In this document: positions 1-12,505 of the stretch, one piece after another
How positions within the stretch are numbered: the first letter of the stretch is position 1
Layout: each line of letters begins with the position of its first letter
Assembly: GCF_003576645.1 (NCBI RefSeq)
Contig: NC_044917.1
Span: 9,706,304-9,770,303 of the forward strand
Reading direction: 5' to 3'
DNA from: Ipomoea triloba
Taxonomy: Eukaryota > Streptophyta > Magnoliopsida > Solanales > Convolvulaceae
Length of the DNA stretch: 64,000 bases
The notes under the pieces: generated by a model
Database searches by the model: none
Seen by the model: the letters and a program-made list of their open reading frames with translations, nothing else
What the model was told of the DNA's origin: nothing
Position numbers and translations under genes: made by a program

Positions 1-1
1 A

Positions 2-223
2 GCTATACACATTTCAAATAATCCGGTGTTTCATGAACGGACCAAACATATTGAGGTGGATTGTCATTTTGTGCGTGAAAAAGTTCAACAAGGATTACTT
101 TCTATGGCTCATGTTCGTAGTGGCGATCAACTAGCTGATTTGTTCACCAAAGGACTCAACAGGGACAGGATTGAATATATATGTAACAAGCTGGGCATGA
201 TTGATATCTATGCTCCAGCTTGA
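2..223 (+). CDS. Ty1/copia polyprotein, C-terminal end (RNase H tail), partial
   Basis: The frame opens at the window edge and reads [20 protein letters not shown], then a CHFVREK block, ADLFTKGL and [10 protein letters not shown] before TGA at 221. This is the conserved end of the Ty1/copia RNase H domain: the [14 protein letters not shown] and DLFTKGL blocks are family hallmarks. About 74 codons are visible and the rest of the polyprotein is left of the window. The stop is followed at once by a purine tract and the 3' LTR. No break is seen in the visible part, so the insertion may be fairly young. Confidence 0.93.
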   Translation, partial: AIHISNNPVFHERTKHIEVDCHFVREKVQQGLLSMAHVRSGDQLADLFTKGLNRDRIEYICNKLGMIDIYAPA

Positions 224-230
224 GGGGGAG

Positions 231-461
231 TGTTGAGACATAATGGAGCATTATCAGCAGTGGAGCATTATAATATTAGCTAGATAATGTAGTATTAGCT
301 GTGTAGTGGAGTAGTGGAGTATTATTAGGAATAATGGGCAGATTTTCAGGCCCCTTGTCTGATTTCTCCTTAGTATATATATGTGTACCAATGTATGTAT
401 GAAGACACACTGAAATGAAGGAAACAAGAGAGTTTCAGCTACTGTATTTAGTTTGTTAACA
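231..461 (+). repeat. 3' LTR of the copia element
   Basis: About 231 bp, starting TGTTGAGACA directly after the polypurine tract and ending TTTGTTAACA, so it has the canonical TG...CA ends. A TATA-like stretch (TATATATATG) lies near 375-385. The boundary call rests on the polypurine tract and the TG/CA ends; the 5' LTR is outside the window. Confidence 0.85.
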
Positions 462-1045
462 CTTACTTTAGTGGGTTACCTCTCACTTCCCAATCTAGGA
501 AGTTCATGTTTGCCTGTCTATTGATTATATGTAAAGTTGGCAGCTTCATCAGAGAAATATTCCAATAGGGTTGTTAGGATGAATTGAATATGTGGCTTGG
601 TTATCTTTAATCTGCAAAGTATTGAATATTGGATACATTTTCCTGTTGATATCAGCCCCAAGTAGAATATGTTTTTGCAATATCCTCAGCCTATACAGCT
701 GTACCAACTATAGCAATGTGATACAGAGTTCTCATTTTTGGAGACATCGATTTTTGTTATCCTTTGTTTTCGTAAGGTATAGTCACAAATATGTGGTTTG
801 GTTTAATTACACATGGCACCCTATTAAAGAAAGTGCTGAAGAGTTTTGATACGTATCTTGAAATATAATATAAAAACCTATTTGAGCTCTAGCCCATAGT
901 GATGTCTGAGGAAAGCTTGCACTCTTGTATTTTCTGTTTTGCTGCATTTCTAGCAATATGAACTCTATATAAAGAGTTTTTTTTTTCTTTTTTTTTTTCT
1001 AAGCATTTATTTAAATCCCATTATTTCCTCCTATATAATGAGCAG

Positions 1046-2477
1046 TGTGATGATATTGGCAATCATGGTACGAAGATTATTATTTATAATTTATGGTTAG
1101 ATGATGGTGGAAAAACAGAGCTTGATTTTGACACCGATCCTGAGGTCTGTTTCCTTGTATTGTTTCGCATTTCAAATGTGTTTTAAAGTCATCTCCTGCT
1201 GTGAATAACTTCTTTTTTCACACTAACTACAGGATATTCGTGTTTGTGGAAATGCAATTACAGAGAAAGGCAATCGTGTATCAGAAAGTGATAAGCATCT
1301 TGCTAATAGTCTCCGGTTTTCGTTGCGTGTAAGTTTACTTGGTTGCAGTTCACAAATAAACTTTATGCAATGTGTTTGCAAGGTCATCAGTTGCTAACAT
1401 TTTGTAATTGATACCCAACAGGCATATCTATCAATCTTGTACTTGCAAGTCCCAGAAAAGTTCTTCATATACTTGAGAGGACACATGATTGAGTATCATC
1501 ATATTGCTACTGATCTCAAGTACCCTGAATTCATTTTGTATAGACCTCAAAGCAGTGGATGCAAAGAGGTTCAAAATGGTTTCCCTTTAAACTAACATAT
1601 ATTGTATTAAGTAGATATTTACTAGTGTGTTTGACTATTTGTACATACCTGAGCTTTTTAGTATTGATATATTGTGTTTCTCTCATGTACTTGATAAAAG
1701 CAGACTATGCTTCTATCTACCTTTATATGTTTTCAATTCAATGTGGCATTTGATTGCTGAACAAGATGTTTGGAAATTTTTATTTTGGCTATATGTGATT
1801 ATGATGAATCAGGGAAAGAACCTGAATATAGTTTGGGTTTACCCTTTGCAGTTTATACCTGTTTTACCTTCATGTGGCCTTTAAGTTAATTATATGCTAA
1901 GCCTGAGATTTCCCAGTAACCCTTTTGGAAAGGCCGTTTTTTCCCTAAAACTTTTATTTCTGTCCTTATACTTCAGGGTTCAGTTGTAACCACAATTGGA
2001 TTCCTAAAGGAGGCTCCATTAGTGAATCACCATGGTTTCAATATCTACCACAAAAATCGATTAATACTGGTTAGTAGCTTTCCTTTGATTGTTTTAATTT
2101 CATATTTGTTTATTATTCATTTCTCAATTGAAGGTTGGGCTAAGTGTAGTAGGCAAGTTCTCACTAGTTGAAACTAGGTCTTGATTAAAGCTTAGAAGCT
2201 ACTTTGAAAATAAAGGTAAAGCTGTGTAAATCTTCCTTTCCCATACCCTAGATAATATTGAAGCCTTCCAAACTGATCCTATATCATTTTTCACTTTTGT
2301 CCCATTCCATTAGTAGTTAAGCTCTTCTTAAGGGCTGCCAATATTGATCTAACATCTAGTGGAGTGTCTAATTGAGATTGAGGAGGCTGTCATATAGAAT
2401 GATGGATTTTGTGATATGTTGAGCCCAGATCTCCAAAAATATTCAGGATTCCTATTAAGAACACACACACAGAGTTA

Positions 2478-2508
<31 letters not shown>

Positions 2509-5500
2509 ATATTATGCTAAGGCAATCAGTTACTCTAAATAAGCCATGTTATAATTGAGTAGGTGAACTATATCCAATCCTGGTCTTTTTGCAAGGGAGC
2601 ACTTCATACTGGTTGCCAAAGTTTTGAGGAGCTTGTATTTCTTCTTTTTTTTTTTTAGTTGCTTGTTGGTACTTGGTAGTACGCACTTTATGGATTTATG
2701 CTCTCCATTGAGCCTGTGTTTTACATCATGCTTTTTTATTATTTACAGCCATTTTGGCAAGTTGTCAACTACACTAGAAGTAGAGGCAGAGGGGTTGTGG
2801 GTAAGAATCTGTTGAGGCATTACATCTTTGGACCTGATTTTTAATGTAAAAGTAGGCTTTTAAAACCTTAATGATCTTTCAGGTTTTCTCGAAGCAAACT
2901 TCATTCAGCCTACTCACAATAAGCAGGACTTTGAAAGAACTGCACTTTTTCATAAGCTTGAAATTCGCTTGAAAGAAATGACGTTGGAGTACTGGTAATA
3001 TATTTATTGAGAGAAAGAAAGATACACCTGGGAACTGTTCTATTTGCTATTGACTGAAGTAACTAGCAAGAGCTTTAAGTTCCATTTGTCTGAGATACTC
3101 GGATACACCACCTTTTCTGTATTTTATGCCACATTTGGACTCAATCAAGTCTGCACAATGTACGGAACTTCTTTAACAAGAAATTAGTTACTCCTTGGAG
3201 TTCTCTTACTCAACACAATAGTTAATTCTTGAGTTAATACCTGATATAGTCCTTGACTATAGTGGTTTTACTCAATTTAGTCCTAAATGACTTTTTGTGC
3301 TCAATTTAGTCCTCGACTTTAATGGTTTTACTCAATTTAGTCCTTTGTTAAAAATTCTGTTAGTGGACGGTTAGAAATATGGTCCTAATGGTAATTTCTC
3401 GTCCTTCATCCCATTTAGGATGATTCCTTCTTCTTCCCCTTATTAAGATCCATGCAGAAATGTAAATTTTCGTAGCCAAATATTTATTTACTCTGTATTT
3501 ATTTATTTAGGATTGAAGTTGATTTAGTGCGAAAATTTACATTTCTGCGTTTATTTTGATAGGGATCATCACTGTGGATATCTTGGTTATCAACCAGTCA
3601 AGAAAACTCAGAGTTCAATCAGTACGCAGGTTCCATCTGAATACCATCAACCCAGTTCTACATATCAGCCGGGTCTGCTGGTTAAAAACCGTTCCAGCAT
3701 CACTGGTTCAAAAGTCTCAAAACAAGGAAGCTTAGCACCAACCTTTCAGGATAATGCCCGACAAGGTATTTCAAGCTAGGGGTGAATGGTTATCATGTCA
3801 TATGCCTGCTTATGTTGTGTATAGTTGTCATGCTTGTTCTCTAAGTAGTGCTGTTGCTGAAATATGAGAGAAAGCAGAAGGGAATTCTGTGAAGATCCAT
3901 TCATTCATCTTCTAGTCAGTCCAGCTCTTGCTCTACCCTCCCAGACTACTTCAATTAATCTCAGCAAACCTACCTGGCTATTCTTCTTCCCTTCACCCAC
4001 TCTCTCAATATGTTTGTATTTTCTTTCCCACCATCTACATCCACTATCTTCTGGTTTTCAACTAACGTATATGTGTGGTTGCCTAATGGTTCAATAGAAC
4101 TTCCCTGTAACTTGACGAGAAGTTTACTCATTCATTATTGTATCCAATTTAAGGCATCTAGTGTCTTGTGTGCTGAGATTGCTATAAATATGTGTGGTTT
4201 ATTGTTGTAGTTCTCTTTTTAGCCTCTAAACGTATCGCCATATTTCACATTGCCCACTCTATAGTCTCACATTAACAAGTACTAAATCATATAGATGAAG
4301 CCTATGCCTTGGAATTGATCTTGAATATGTCTAGTCAATTTATCTACATTGCAAAGGCAAAAATAAAAGTATGAAGTGTTGAACCTTAGTATATGTTCTA
4401 ATAGTCATAAGAGCCAGAAACTTTTACTAGGGGGTTACTGTTTTGCCCTAATAGTCATCTCCCTGTAAGAGTTAAGACGTAAGACCAGTCCTTTGTACCT
4501 TAAACTTTTTTCATGGTTTATAAAAACTGTGGAGTTATCTCAATGCAATTAAAGCAAAGGCCTTTGGTTTTGCACTCTTCTTGTTCTGCTGGTGATAATT
4601 TAGCATTACTGTTTAATTCTTTTGTTTATTTTGAATCGTGATTTCCCTTCCTGCCTCATCCAATAACATGCTACTGATTCTATGAGAAAAACACTTTTAC
4701 AAGCTATTAGTTGCAATTCAAATCTAATTGAGTGGGTTGAATGCCTATTATACAGTCCTTTGATGTTGAGAATTCAATTGTTGACTGTTGCAATCCTTAC
4801 CTTAATCCTTCTCATTGCACAGGAGCGCCTCCTAAAAGGAAGGTGCACGATTCTCCAATAGAACTCGAAAATGTAACCGTCAGTAGTGCTGCTGTTATTT
4901 CCAGCACCAGTCCAACTGCAGAGGTATGTATTGTATTGTGAATCTTTATTGTTATGAGCCCTTATCCGTATGTCAGCCATCATTTGTATCTAAAGGTTCA
5001 CATCATTTTTGGCTTTGTACAATTGAAGTTACAAGTGTTGCAACTTTCTGAAAAATGTGCTTACAGCAAACCATAGTAGTGTCATCATTTTTTCCCCTAA
5101 TAATGCTCTTCTGTATAATTTTAGTGCTAGGATTTCATCATTCTTATGCACACATGTTTTCTTGCATTTACCGTTTTATTCTTTCTTCGGTTTATTTAAA
5201 GCAGTCATGAATCCAATTGAGTTTTTTTTTGGGTAGCCTGTAACTAGTACCACTAGTTATTTGGAAGCTCAAGAGTCGGAAGCTCAAGAGTCCACTAAGA
5301 ACAACTTGATTCGAGAGAACAAAAAGCTCCATGCAAGGTAAGGACATAGTGCTTCTTTTTTTACACTTGTATCCGTAAAACCTAATCTTTTACTAGCGTC
5401 GTGCACATTCAAAGACTAAGTTAATGTAGCACAACATGAAGACGATCCACCGAGAGTAGTTTTACCAAGTGCTGTCATTCGTTCCATACCCTTGACTTGT

Positions 5501-5933
5501 CTTCTCTCGTTTGGCAGGTGCTTGGAATATGGAAAGACGCTGGAGGAACTTGATTTGAAGGTATCTCAAACAACTCTTGAATTTTTGTTGAATTCTCTCT
5601 TTTGCTGTAGATGACCAAATCTTAAAACCTCGGTAGTTGCCATTTCCCTAACCGTGTTATGGGTTGCTATAATACTTAACTAGGACTTCTTGATCGTGAT
5701 CTATTCTGTAGGTTGTTTTTCTTCGGAAGGAACTAAAGAATGCGAAATCAGAGTATACTGGCTTGTTAGCTGAATCAAGATTGGTGGAGAAGGTAGGACA
5801 TGGAAACAATGTTCTAAATACACAATCTGTCACCAACTTCATGTCAATGCTTAGTAAATATTTGTGAAATGTAAATGTTTGTGTTAACAAAAAGCATGCA
5901 GCCTAGTGTTTTGGTTATTGGCAGGGCAACTAG
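1046..5933 (+). CDS. MORC-family GHKL ATPase (CRT1/MORC6-type), 3' part of gene
   Basis: Microrchidia ATPases act in the nucleus in heterochromatin condensation, RNA-directed gene silencing and plant immunity. Exons seen: 1046-1144, 1233-1328, 1422-1568, 1977-2069, 2749-2800, 2883-2994, 3563-3765, 4823-4923, 5237-5337, 5518-5560, 5712-5792 and a tentative last exon 5925-5933; together about 378 aa. Diagnostic blocks in order are GNHGTKIIIYNLWL, DIRV, RGHMIEYHHI, TIGFLKEAP, YHKNRLIL, PFWQVV, SRGRGVVG, LEANFIQPTHNKQDFERT and LKEMTLEYW. These are the S5-like second half of the MORC ATPase module. After it come a Ser/Gln-rich linker, a basic NLS-like PPKRKV and a short C-terminal coiled coil (LIRENKKLH, LRKELKNAKSEY). 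The N-terminal ATP-binding exons lie left of the window. Which MORC paralogue it is remains unsure. Confidence 0.9.
2459..2510. repeat. compound microsatellite (AC)n(TC)n(TA)n
   Basis: An AC run, a short spacer, a CT run and a TA run follow one another inside the MORC intron 2070-2748. Plain simple-sequence DNA. Confidence 0.9.
3230..3550. repeat. fragment of a TTTAGTCC-type dispersed repeat in a MORC intron
   Basis: The motif CTCAATTTAGTCC recurs three times at 3270-3345, each time near a GACT(A/T)TAGTGG or GACTTTAATGG block. The same style of sequence makes up the arms of the foldback element at 48188. A separate short inverted pair, GCAGAAATGTAAATTTTCG near 3454 and its complement near 3530-3548, flanks about 60 bp just before exon 3563. 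It looks like the remains of one or two non-autonomous DNA transposons. No target duplication was made out. Confidence 0.5.
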
Positions 5934-7760
5934 AAATAGAAATCAGTGTAGGTTGCCATGTAAATACCGTTTAGATTGGTATGCTAAACACTAAACACTG
6001 TCTTGGCCTGGGGAGCCGTTTTGTGTAGTCATACATGCACATAATTTTGTTTTTAATGACATTTTATTTTGATATGGCAACACCAACCTTTGTAACCGTT
6101 ACCCGTATTAGAAATTTGCTTCATTTTTGTGCCCACAAAGGCGAAATTTCCTCGCCCCTAAGGTCTCCAATTCTCCATACCCTCGACAATGCTAATAATA
6201 ATTTTATTGAGACTGGATCTATCATAAACAGGGTATGGAAGTACAAAATAAGAGTAGGAAATAGTTATATTATCTGGGGTGCTAGGCCCAAAAAATATGC
6301 ACAATGCACGAGATAACGGTCCAAAATGGCAGTCCAAAGAATAAATAAATAATAAAGGTTTTTACTCTATTATAATTAATAAGCTAGAAGTAGTATACTA
6401 GTACTGTAGCTACTGGGGATCGGACTCTGTTTAATGGGTTGAAAGTGCTTACAAGGTACTACTAGACCGGACCGGGAGTATTGTGACCACATACATGATA
6501 ATAGAAGGGTAAAATCACGGTGATTGAGTGACTCATAAAGTGAGAGGACACCACACTCGGTGTAACTCATATTGCGGTTGCCTGGACTCCATCCCGTGGC
6601 TTTTGATTCATTGTTTCGAGTGTTGTTCTAGTCATGAACTATTGTGCGTTATTGCAACTGGCAAGCTTTTTATACGTTGAGTGAATTGATTGTTCAGTTT
6701 TAGAGATGTGCCATTTTGTGGCACGGGAGAAATTAATGTGCACTTATAATGTATTGAAATGATGAATACTTGAATTTAATGAATTGGTAAAATGAAAGTT
6801 GTATATAATAGTGTATTAGAATTTTGGTGAGTAAATTATGAGAGAAATGCAAAATTTTGGTGGTATAAAGTATGAGAGAAATGTAAAATTATAAGATTGT
6901 CCTCATAAAGTTTGAGGTGAGATTGTGAGAATGATGTTATTGACTTCTATCGCGCAAGAGACTAAACTAACAACTTGAATGACAATTGAAGGATCATACT
7001 GAAACAAATTGAAAGACATTTTATATTTGTGACGGATAATTGAGGAGTCTAAAGTGCATTTTTCTCAAATTTTTTTATGTATTTATCAAACAAAAAAAAA
7101 TACTACTTTCTTCTAGTAATATCATTACATCAAGGTCATACTTGATATGGCAATAATTTGCAAGAAAAACTCTTTATTTTCATTGATTACTTACATACGA
7201 GTAATCTTCGTTATGACTTATGAGTTAATAAAGAGCGTGTACAATAATTTACTAAAAAATAAGTATACAATGACACAACATATCATGAATATTATGTAAT
7301 GATTTTTGTAACATACTGTAGTTTGACATTGTGTATCATATTTTACTCCCTTCATCCCATTTTATATTTTTACCACACATTATTTATTTATTTATCCTAA
7401 TAATTTAAATTTCAAAATCTAACCAACAAGTAAACAATACATATTTAAAAACCCAAAGTCCAAACATCACATAAAACTTAGTCCAAATAACAAGATAATA
7501 ATCTAAGTGTCTAATAGAAAAAAAAAATTAGAAAATTAGAGATTTAGTAATCAGAATATATACTTGGGTAAATTTATAAATATAAAAAAATTTAGGTATA
7601 ATTGTGTGTGTGTATATATAATCAAATGATTTTTGGTTCGGTTTAGTTAAAAACCAAATTGAACTGAAATCATTCAATTTGTAAAAAACAAATTGTATTT
7701 CGAAAATGCACTCTTAATTAGTAGTTTGAAAAATTAATGATGGGTGTTAAAAAAAATTAG
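5934..7760. other. intergenic, A+T-rich, no gene seen
   Basis: The MORC 3' UTR and polyadenylation region must lie at the left end. The rest is A+T-rich with scattered stops in all frames, and nothing in it resembles a known protein. Short repeated phrases (for example GTATGAGAGAAATG twice near 6835-6885) suggest decayed transposon DNA. No tRNA or other RNA gene was recognised. Confidence 0.6.
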
Positions 7761-7761
7761 G

Positions 7762-8043
7762 AAAAATGGTCAAATAAATCCCTAAATTTTATGTCAATTG
7801 TGAAAGGTGACTATTTGTGGAAGGCGACTAACTAGTTGCCTCCTGTTGGGAATGACAACCGGCTATGGTTCGGTCTTCGGCGGTCACCGAATTTTCTCGC
7901 CTGAATTGAAATGACCTGCATACCAGTTTTTGAGCTTCATTGTCCCAATTTAACATGTTAAAGGGTGTAATTTACTTTTTAAAATTTTAGGGACCTAATT
8001 GACTTTTCAAGTAAAATTTAGGGACTTATTGGACCTTTTTTTT
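7762..8043. mobile_element. short foldback element (MULE-like non-autonomous)
   Basis: Terminal inverted repeats (TIRs) are visible: GGTCAAATAAATCCCTAAAT at the left end and its near complement, ending in GGACTTATTGGACC, at the right end. The ends resemble those of the larger foldback at 15323-15933. Length is about 280 bp and there is no coding capacity. The target duplication could not be fixed because both flanks are homopolymeric. Confidence 0.6.
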
Positions 8044-8411
8044 CCAAAAAATTAATAATCATATTTTTTTGAATAGTACTACAATGTAATATTTGTTCAT
8101 AATTATTTTTTCAAATTTTTTTTTCAACCTATTAAAATATAAAGAGTCAATACTGCCTCAACTAAAACTCGAACCCTAAAAAGTACAATTTAGTGTCACA
8201 AGATTTTGGCAAATTAATAGACATATTTGTTTATTCCTTTTTGGGAAGAGGAGAGGAGGCAATGAAATAATATCCACCAAGACAGAAGAAGCTAGTCTGA
8301 GTCATTCAACAGTCAGACAAGTAATTGTTCAATGTCCGGGCAGAGCAAGTTGGCTGCCCAAACCTTCTCCCTTCTGGACTCCACTGCCCGCTGCCCGTTA
8401 ACCAGTAGATT

Positions 8412-8520
8412 AGCACTCTATAAAAGGCAAAGAAAAACCCTACTTTCAGTACTTTGTGCCTCCATTTCAAACCCTCACATCTTTCTTCCTCTTTTATTTC
8501 ATTTTTTTTTTCTTGGTATG
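8412..8520 (+). promoter_or_regulatory. TATA-box-like promoter segment with pyrimidine-rich leader, no gene seen downstream
   Basis: CTCTATAAAAGGC near 8416-8429 is a good plant TATA context. It is followed by a C/T-rich stretch of about 80 bases that looks like a 5' UTR, then TTG|GTATGT, which could be a splice donor. No matching coding exon was found on the + strand before the ARP gene. It may be a captured or orphaned promoter, or chance. Confidence 0.25.
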
Positions 8521-9637
8521 TTTGAAGCTCTTTCTTTATTTGGTTATTCCGAGGTTTTCTTTCCGTGGAATGATAGATGTCTAAGGTTTGCTCTTTAGAT
8601 TGCTTTACAGGTACATATATGTTATGCTTTTTGAATGAAAAGATTTTAGAAGAATATTCTTTAATTTGTATATATAAAATGTGCAAAAAACTTCCATCCG
8701 CTTGTTACGTGTAAATGGGCAAAGCGGCCATATTTTGCACAAAGTAAAAAATGAAGAACATCCTTAATTAATTACTAGGTTGTTCTTGCTCATGTCCTTT
8801 AAGAGGTTAATGTCAGATCTAATGAGATTAACCTGTTAATAGTCACAGCAGACAGTTTTTATTTATTTATATATTTGAATTAATTTTTATTTTGGTTATT
8901 ACTTTTTTTTTACTTTTAATTATTAAATTTAAAAATAAACAGATTTTTTGTAACAATTCCGATTGTCTATAATGTAGTATATGTTATTAAACATTTTTAA
9001 TTATTTTTAGCCTAAAAAATTAAGGGTTAAAGACTGAAATGGGAAACATAATATTTTTATTGACAAAAATGAAAGATTTTGAAAATTGGACCAAACGAGA
9101 AAAGAGCGTTTGAGAGATGAAATAGAAACGCATCTCCCACATTATTTGTATTTTTTTTTTGCATGTTGACCACAAATATATTTTATACATGAGACACTTG
9201 CACCTCATGTATTTAAAAAAAAAAAATTGGTCCAAATCAATATCTTCCAATTTTTGTCAACAAAAATATTTGTTTCCTATTTTAATCTTTCACCCAAGAA
9301 TTAATGGTTTCATCAGGGGTTTCATTGCTACTTTCTTTACCTATAACAAAAAGGGTGTGTTTTGATTCGTACATGGGAATCAAAATTGGGATAGGTATGA
9401 AATATTTGTTAATGAAATGAATTTTGGTGAAAGTGTTTTGGATGTTTGGTAGTAGTGTGGAATGAGAATGATTATTAGTATTATTGTTTAGTTATGAACC
9501 ACAGATACGGAATTAGTCATGTTTATTGGGAGATGACAAAATTATTGGGAAGGAATTGCTACTCTCTTTGGTTGAAGAGTGAATTGAAGCAATTATGTTT
9601 AATCCCAATTTTTTCAAGCCAAGAAGTGTTTCAATCT

Positions 9638-9955
9638 AACCAGCTTGGTTGGCATGAGTTGCTCGACACTCTTGCCCTTTAAGAGGAGGTCGAGAGTTCG
9701 ATCTCCTTTTGTATGTAGAAATTAATATGGTCAGCACTTTGTCCCTTAATTGGTGCGAGCGATCTCCTCTTGTATGTAGAAATTAATATGGCCAGCACTT
9801 TGTCCCTTAATTGGTGCGAGCGATCTCTTCTTGTATGTAGAAATTAATATGGCCAGCCAGCACTTTGTCCCTTAATTGGTGCGAGCGGGGATTAGTCTGA
9901 GTATGGTACGGGAGAAGGGCTTGCTCAGAACACCCCGTGAACCTTAAAAAAAAGG
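9638..9955 (+). mobile_element. tRNA-derived SINE with internal 61-bp triplication
   Basis: A perfect 13-bp direct repeat, AGTGTTTCAATCT, lies at 9625-9637 and 9956-9968 and marks the target-site duplication. The 5' part has pol III promoter-like boxes: an A-box-like TTGGTTGGCATGAGTTG and a B-box-like GAGAGTTCGATCTCC. The 3' end is an A-rich tail (TTAAAAAAAAGG). The body between B box and tail is present three times in tandem. SINEs use LINE reverse transcriptase in trans; this copy encodes nothing. Confidence 0.85.
9700..9886 (+). repeat. 61-bp tandem repeat, 3 copies, inside the SINE
   Basis: Units begin with GATCTC(C/T)T at 9700, 9761 and 9822, with a period of exactly 61 bp. The third unit carries an extra 4 bp (CCAG repeated). 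Units differ at only a few positions, so the amplification is recent compared with nearby decay. Confidence 0.9.
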
Positions 9956-9968
9956 AGTGTTTCAATCT

Positions 9969-12505
9969 GGTGGAGAAAAGTTATGGGATAGATGACAGAA
10001 ACTTAAAAATTAATGAGTAATTTGAAACTCAATATACTGGTACGATATTTTAAAAAAACTACTGGTACGATTATGAAAGGTGCACAATCCACTTTGATTT
10101 AATTGACATTATTTAAAAGAATGTTACGGATTATTATTTATTTTTACACGGGTTACATGTCATGGTCCAAAAATATATAAAGTATATTATTTTAATTAAT
10201 AAAATACATTATTATAATACATATAATACATTATTCTAATTCATAAAATAAATTATCTAAGCCTAGAAATTTTATTATTCTAACACTGTAACACACAAAG
10301 TACATTATACATTATTCTAACTCATAAAATATATTAGCTTATCCTAAAAATTTTATTATTCTAATACAAAATATATTATGTTAACTCAAAATATATTATT
10401 TTGCCTCAAAATGTTCATTATTATAACACACGTGTAAAAAAGAAAAAATAATTGTTTTTTAGCATCAAAATGACATTTTAAATCACGATTCACACAATAA
10501 TTTACCTGTCAATAATTCCATCGATCATAGATAATTTTAAATATATTTAACTTAAAGTATTTTTTAAATTTGAATAATGGAAGAGAGAGAGAGGAGAGAG
10601 GATGAAAAAAGTCTTAGCCTTTTCTCAATAGTATGGATTTTTGAGGAGTTTTTGTAAGTGTGATTAGAAAAGAGAAAATGAGAGTGGAGTAAAAAAGAAA
10701 AGGAAAAAATAAAACAAATTGTAAAACTGAAAAGAAAAAAAAATAAATAAATAAAGGCATTTATGCGCCCCTTGAGCAAATATCAATTTTGGTCCCACGA
10801 CTATTAGCAAAATGACAATTTTGCTCCACATGTTTAATTTCTACCAATTTTGGTCCCACGACTATTATTTTAGTACCAACTTTCATCCACGACTATTGTT
10901 TTAATGCCAAAATTCATCGTGTTGGTCATCCATCCGTTTAAAAACGTGCAAAAATTTAAAATTGTTAAGTATATTTTCGTCATTTTCAACTTAATATCTC
11001 AATTTGAGTATGAATAAATAGATTTAAGTCTTAAGATCAATCAAAATTTGTAATTTTCTTCCTCAAATTAAGGTAGGGCGCGCAACGCGCGCAAGGAGAT
11101 CAGTTTTAAACAAATATGGGCCCCACCATTATGACTAAAACAAGGTACCTTGCAGGAGGTATACGAACTTTCTCTCTCCCCTTTAGGCTATTCTTAACCC
11201 AAAAATTTCTCACTTTGTAAAACGGACCCCACTTTCACATCATTAAATTTACGAACTATTCACTATTTGTTCTACATCACTACAATATTCTCTCACTTTC
11301 AAAAGTGGTCCCACATTCATATTATATAATAAATATAATAACCAAATAATATAATAAATAACTAATAAGAAAAAAAAAAAAAAGTACACAAAGGTTGCCG
11401 TGCAACCGCCTTTGTCAGATTTTAGCATGCTTTTTCTTCTTTTTCTCATTCTCTCCTATTTTTAATTTAGCAATTCTCTCTCCACTTGCAAATACACATG
11501 GCATTGAATAATATTTAAAAAAAAATAGAGTCATTAGTATTCAAAAAATAATAATATTTAAAAAAAAAAGTCTCTCTTGCCACCTATATTAGAAAGGGAA
11601 GGGATTGGCAGGGATGGGGTTAGCCTTATCACTCCTCCACCTCATCACATTTTTCTTAAAATTTGTGTAAAATTCCCTTATTTGGGAAGACCTTACATGA
11701 GAATTGGTTTTTTGTCTCTTAATGTGGCCCCACCAAAAGTTAGTGTGCGTTAAGCGCACCAGCAGCGCCCACTTGGCGCGTTGGGGGTAGTCACCAACTG
11801 GCATCTACCCTCATTTATTTTATTTTATTTATTTATTTTTTTTTACTTTTTCTTGTTTGTGTTTTTTTTCCTCCATGCTTCTCTCCTACTTGCGGTTATG
11901 GAAGTATTGAAATAGTGGAACGACAAACTTGCCATTATGGAAGTTGGAGACACCAATTTTGTGATAGTGCACTGCCACTATGGAAGGTTGTCACCGAGAT
12001 TTGTAGAGTTACAAGATTTTTAGTTGGAAGGAAGGAATTAGAAGAAAAATATTCTAATTTCATGAGAAAAATAAAGTAAGAATACAACTTCAGCTACTAA
12101 ACAGGCCATAAGTGAGAAGTACTTTAGAGAGACCGAGAGAATACAGGCTTACAATGGCAAAGTGGTTGGTTGTCTGAAAACTTGAAAAATTAGGGTTAAT
12201 ATGCAAAATATTAAAATATATTGATATTAACCCATAATATTGGTACCGATTTGCTTGCCTGTGCAAGATCATAGTTGTTCCTGGGATGCCCGCTACAAAC
12301 TGCATATTGCAAATTGCAAGCCCAGGGAGAGAGGAGGGGGGGGAACCCAAACAAAAAAAAAACAAACAAAAACAAAAACAAAAACATGGCTTCCCATTTG
12401 CTTCATTCTAAAAGTTCAATATCATTTCTGGATTTGTACCCATCAAGAGCGATACTAACAGAGGAGAATCGGAATTGACTTGAACTTCAGGATTGGATCC
12501 CACAT
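9969..12505. other. intergenic, A+T-rich repeats, no gene seen
   Basis: Multiple short ATTATTCTAA and AAATATATTA phrases at 10140-10430 form an irregular A+T-rich repeat. A segment at 10770-10930 with repeated TTTTGGTCCCACGACTATTA is typical of non-autonomous DNA transposon arms. GC-rich islands sit at 11075-11095 and 11745-11790. The 3' UTR of the ARP gene (minus strand) should lie just left of 12506. No protein-coding homology was recognised. Confidence 0.55.

Larger units (their letters stand above)
1..461 (+). mobile_element. Ty1/copia LTR retrotransposon, 3' end
   Basis: The polyprotein end (2-223) is followed by the polypurine tract TGAGGGGGAG (221-230) and a 3' LTR (231-461). The element is cut by the window start, so its TSD cannot be checked; the base pairs after the LTR are CTTAC. 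It lies on the same strand as the MORC gene whose exons start at 1046. Since only 3' MORC exons are visible, the element probably sits inside a MORC intron. Confidence 0.9.

Noticed and set aside
8306..8686. 126-aa minus-strand open frame
   Set aside because: No recognisable domain; it overlaps a promoter-like region on the other strand and has A+T-driven Lys/Ile/Glu composition.
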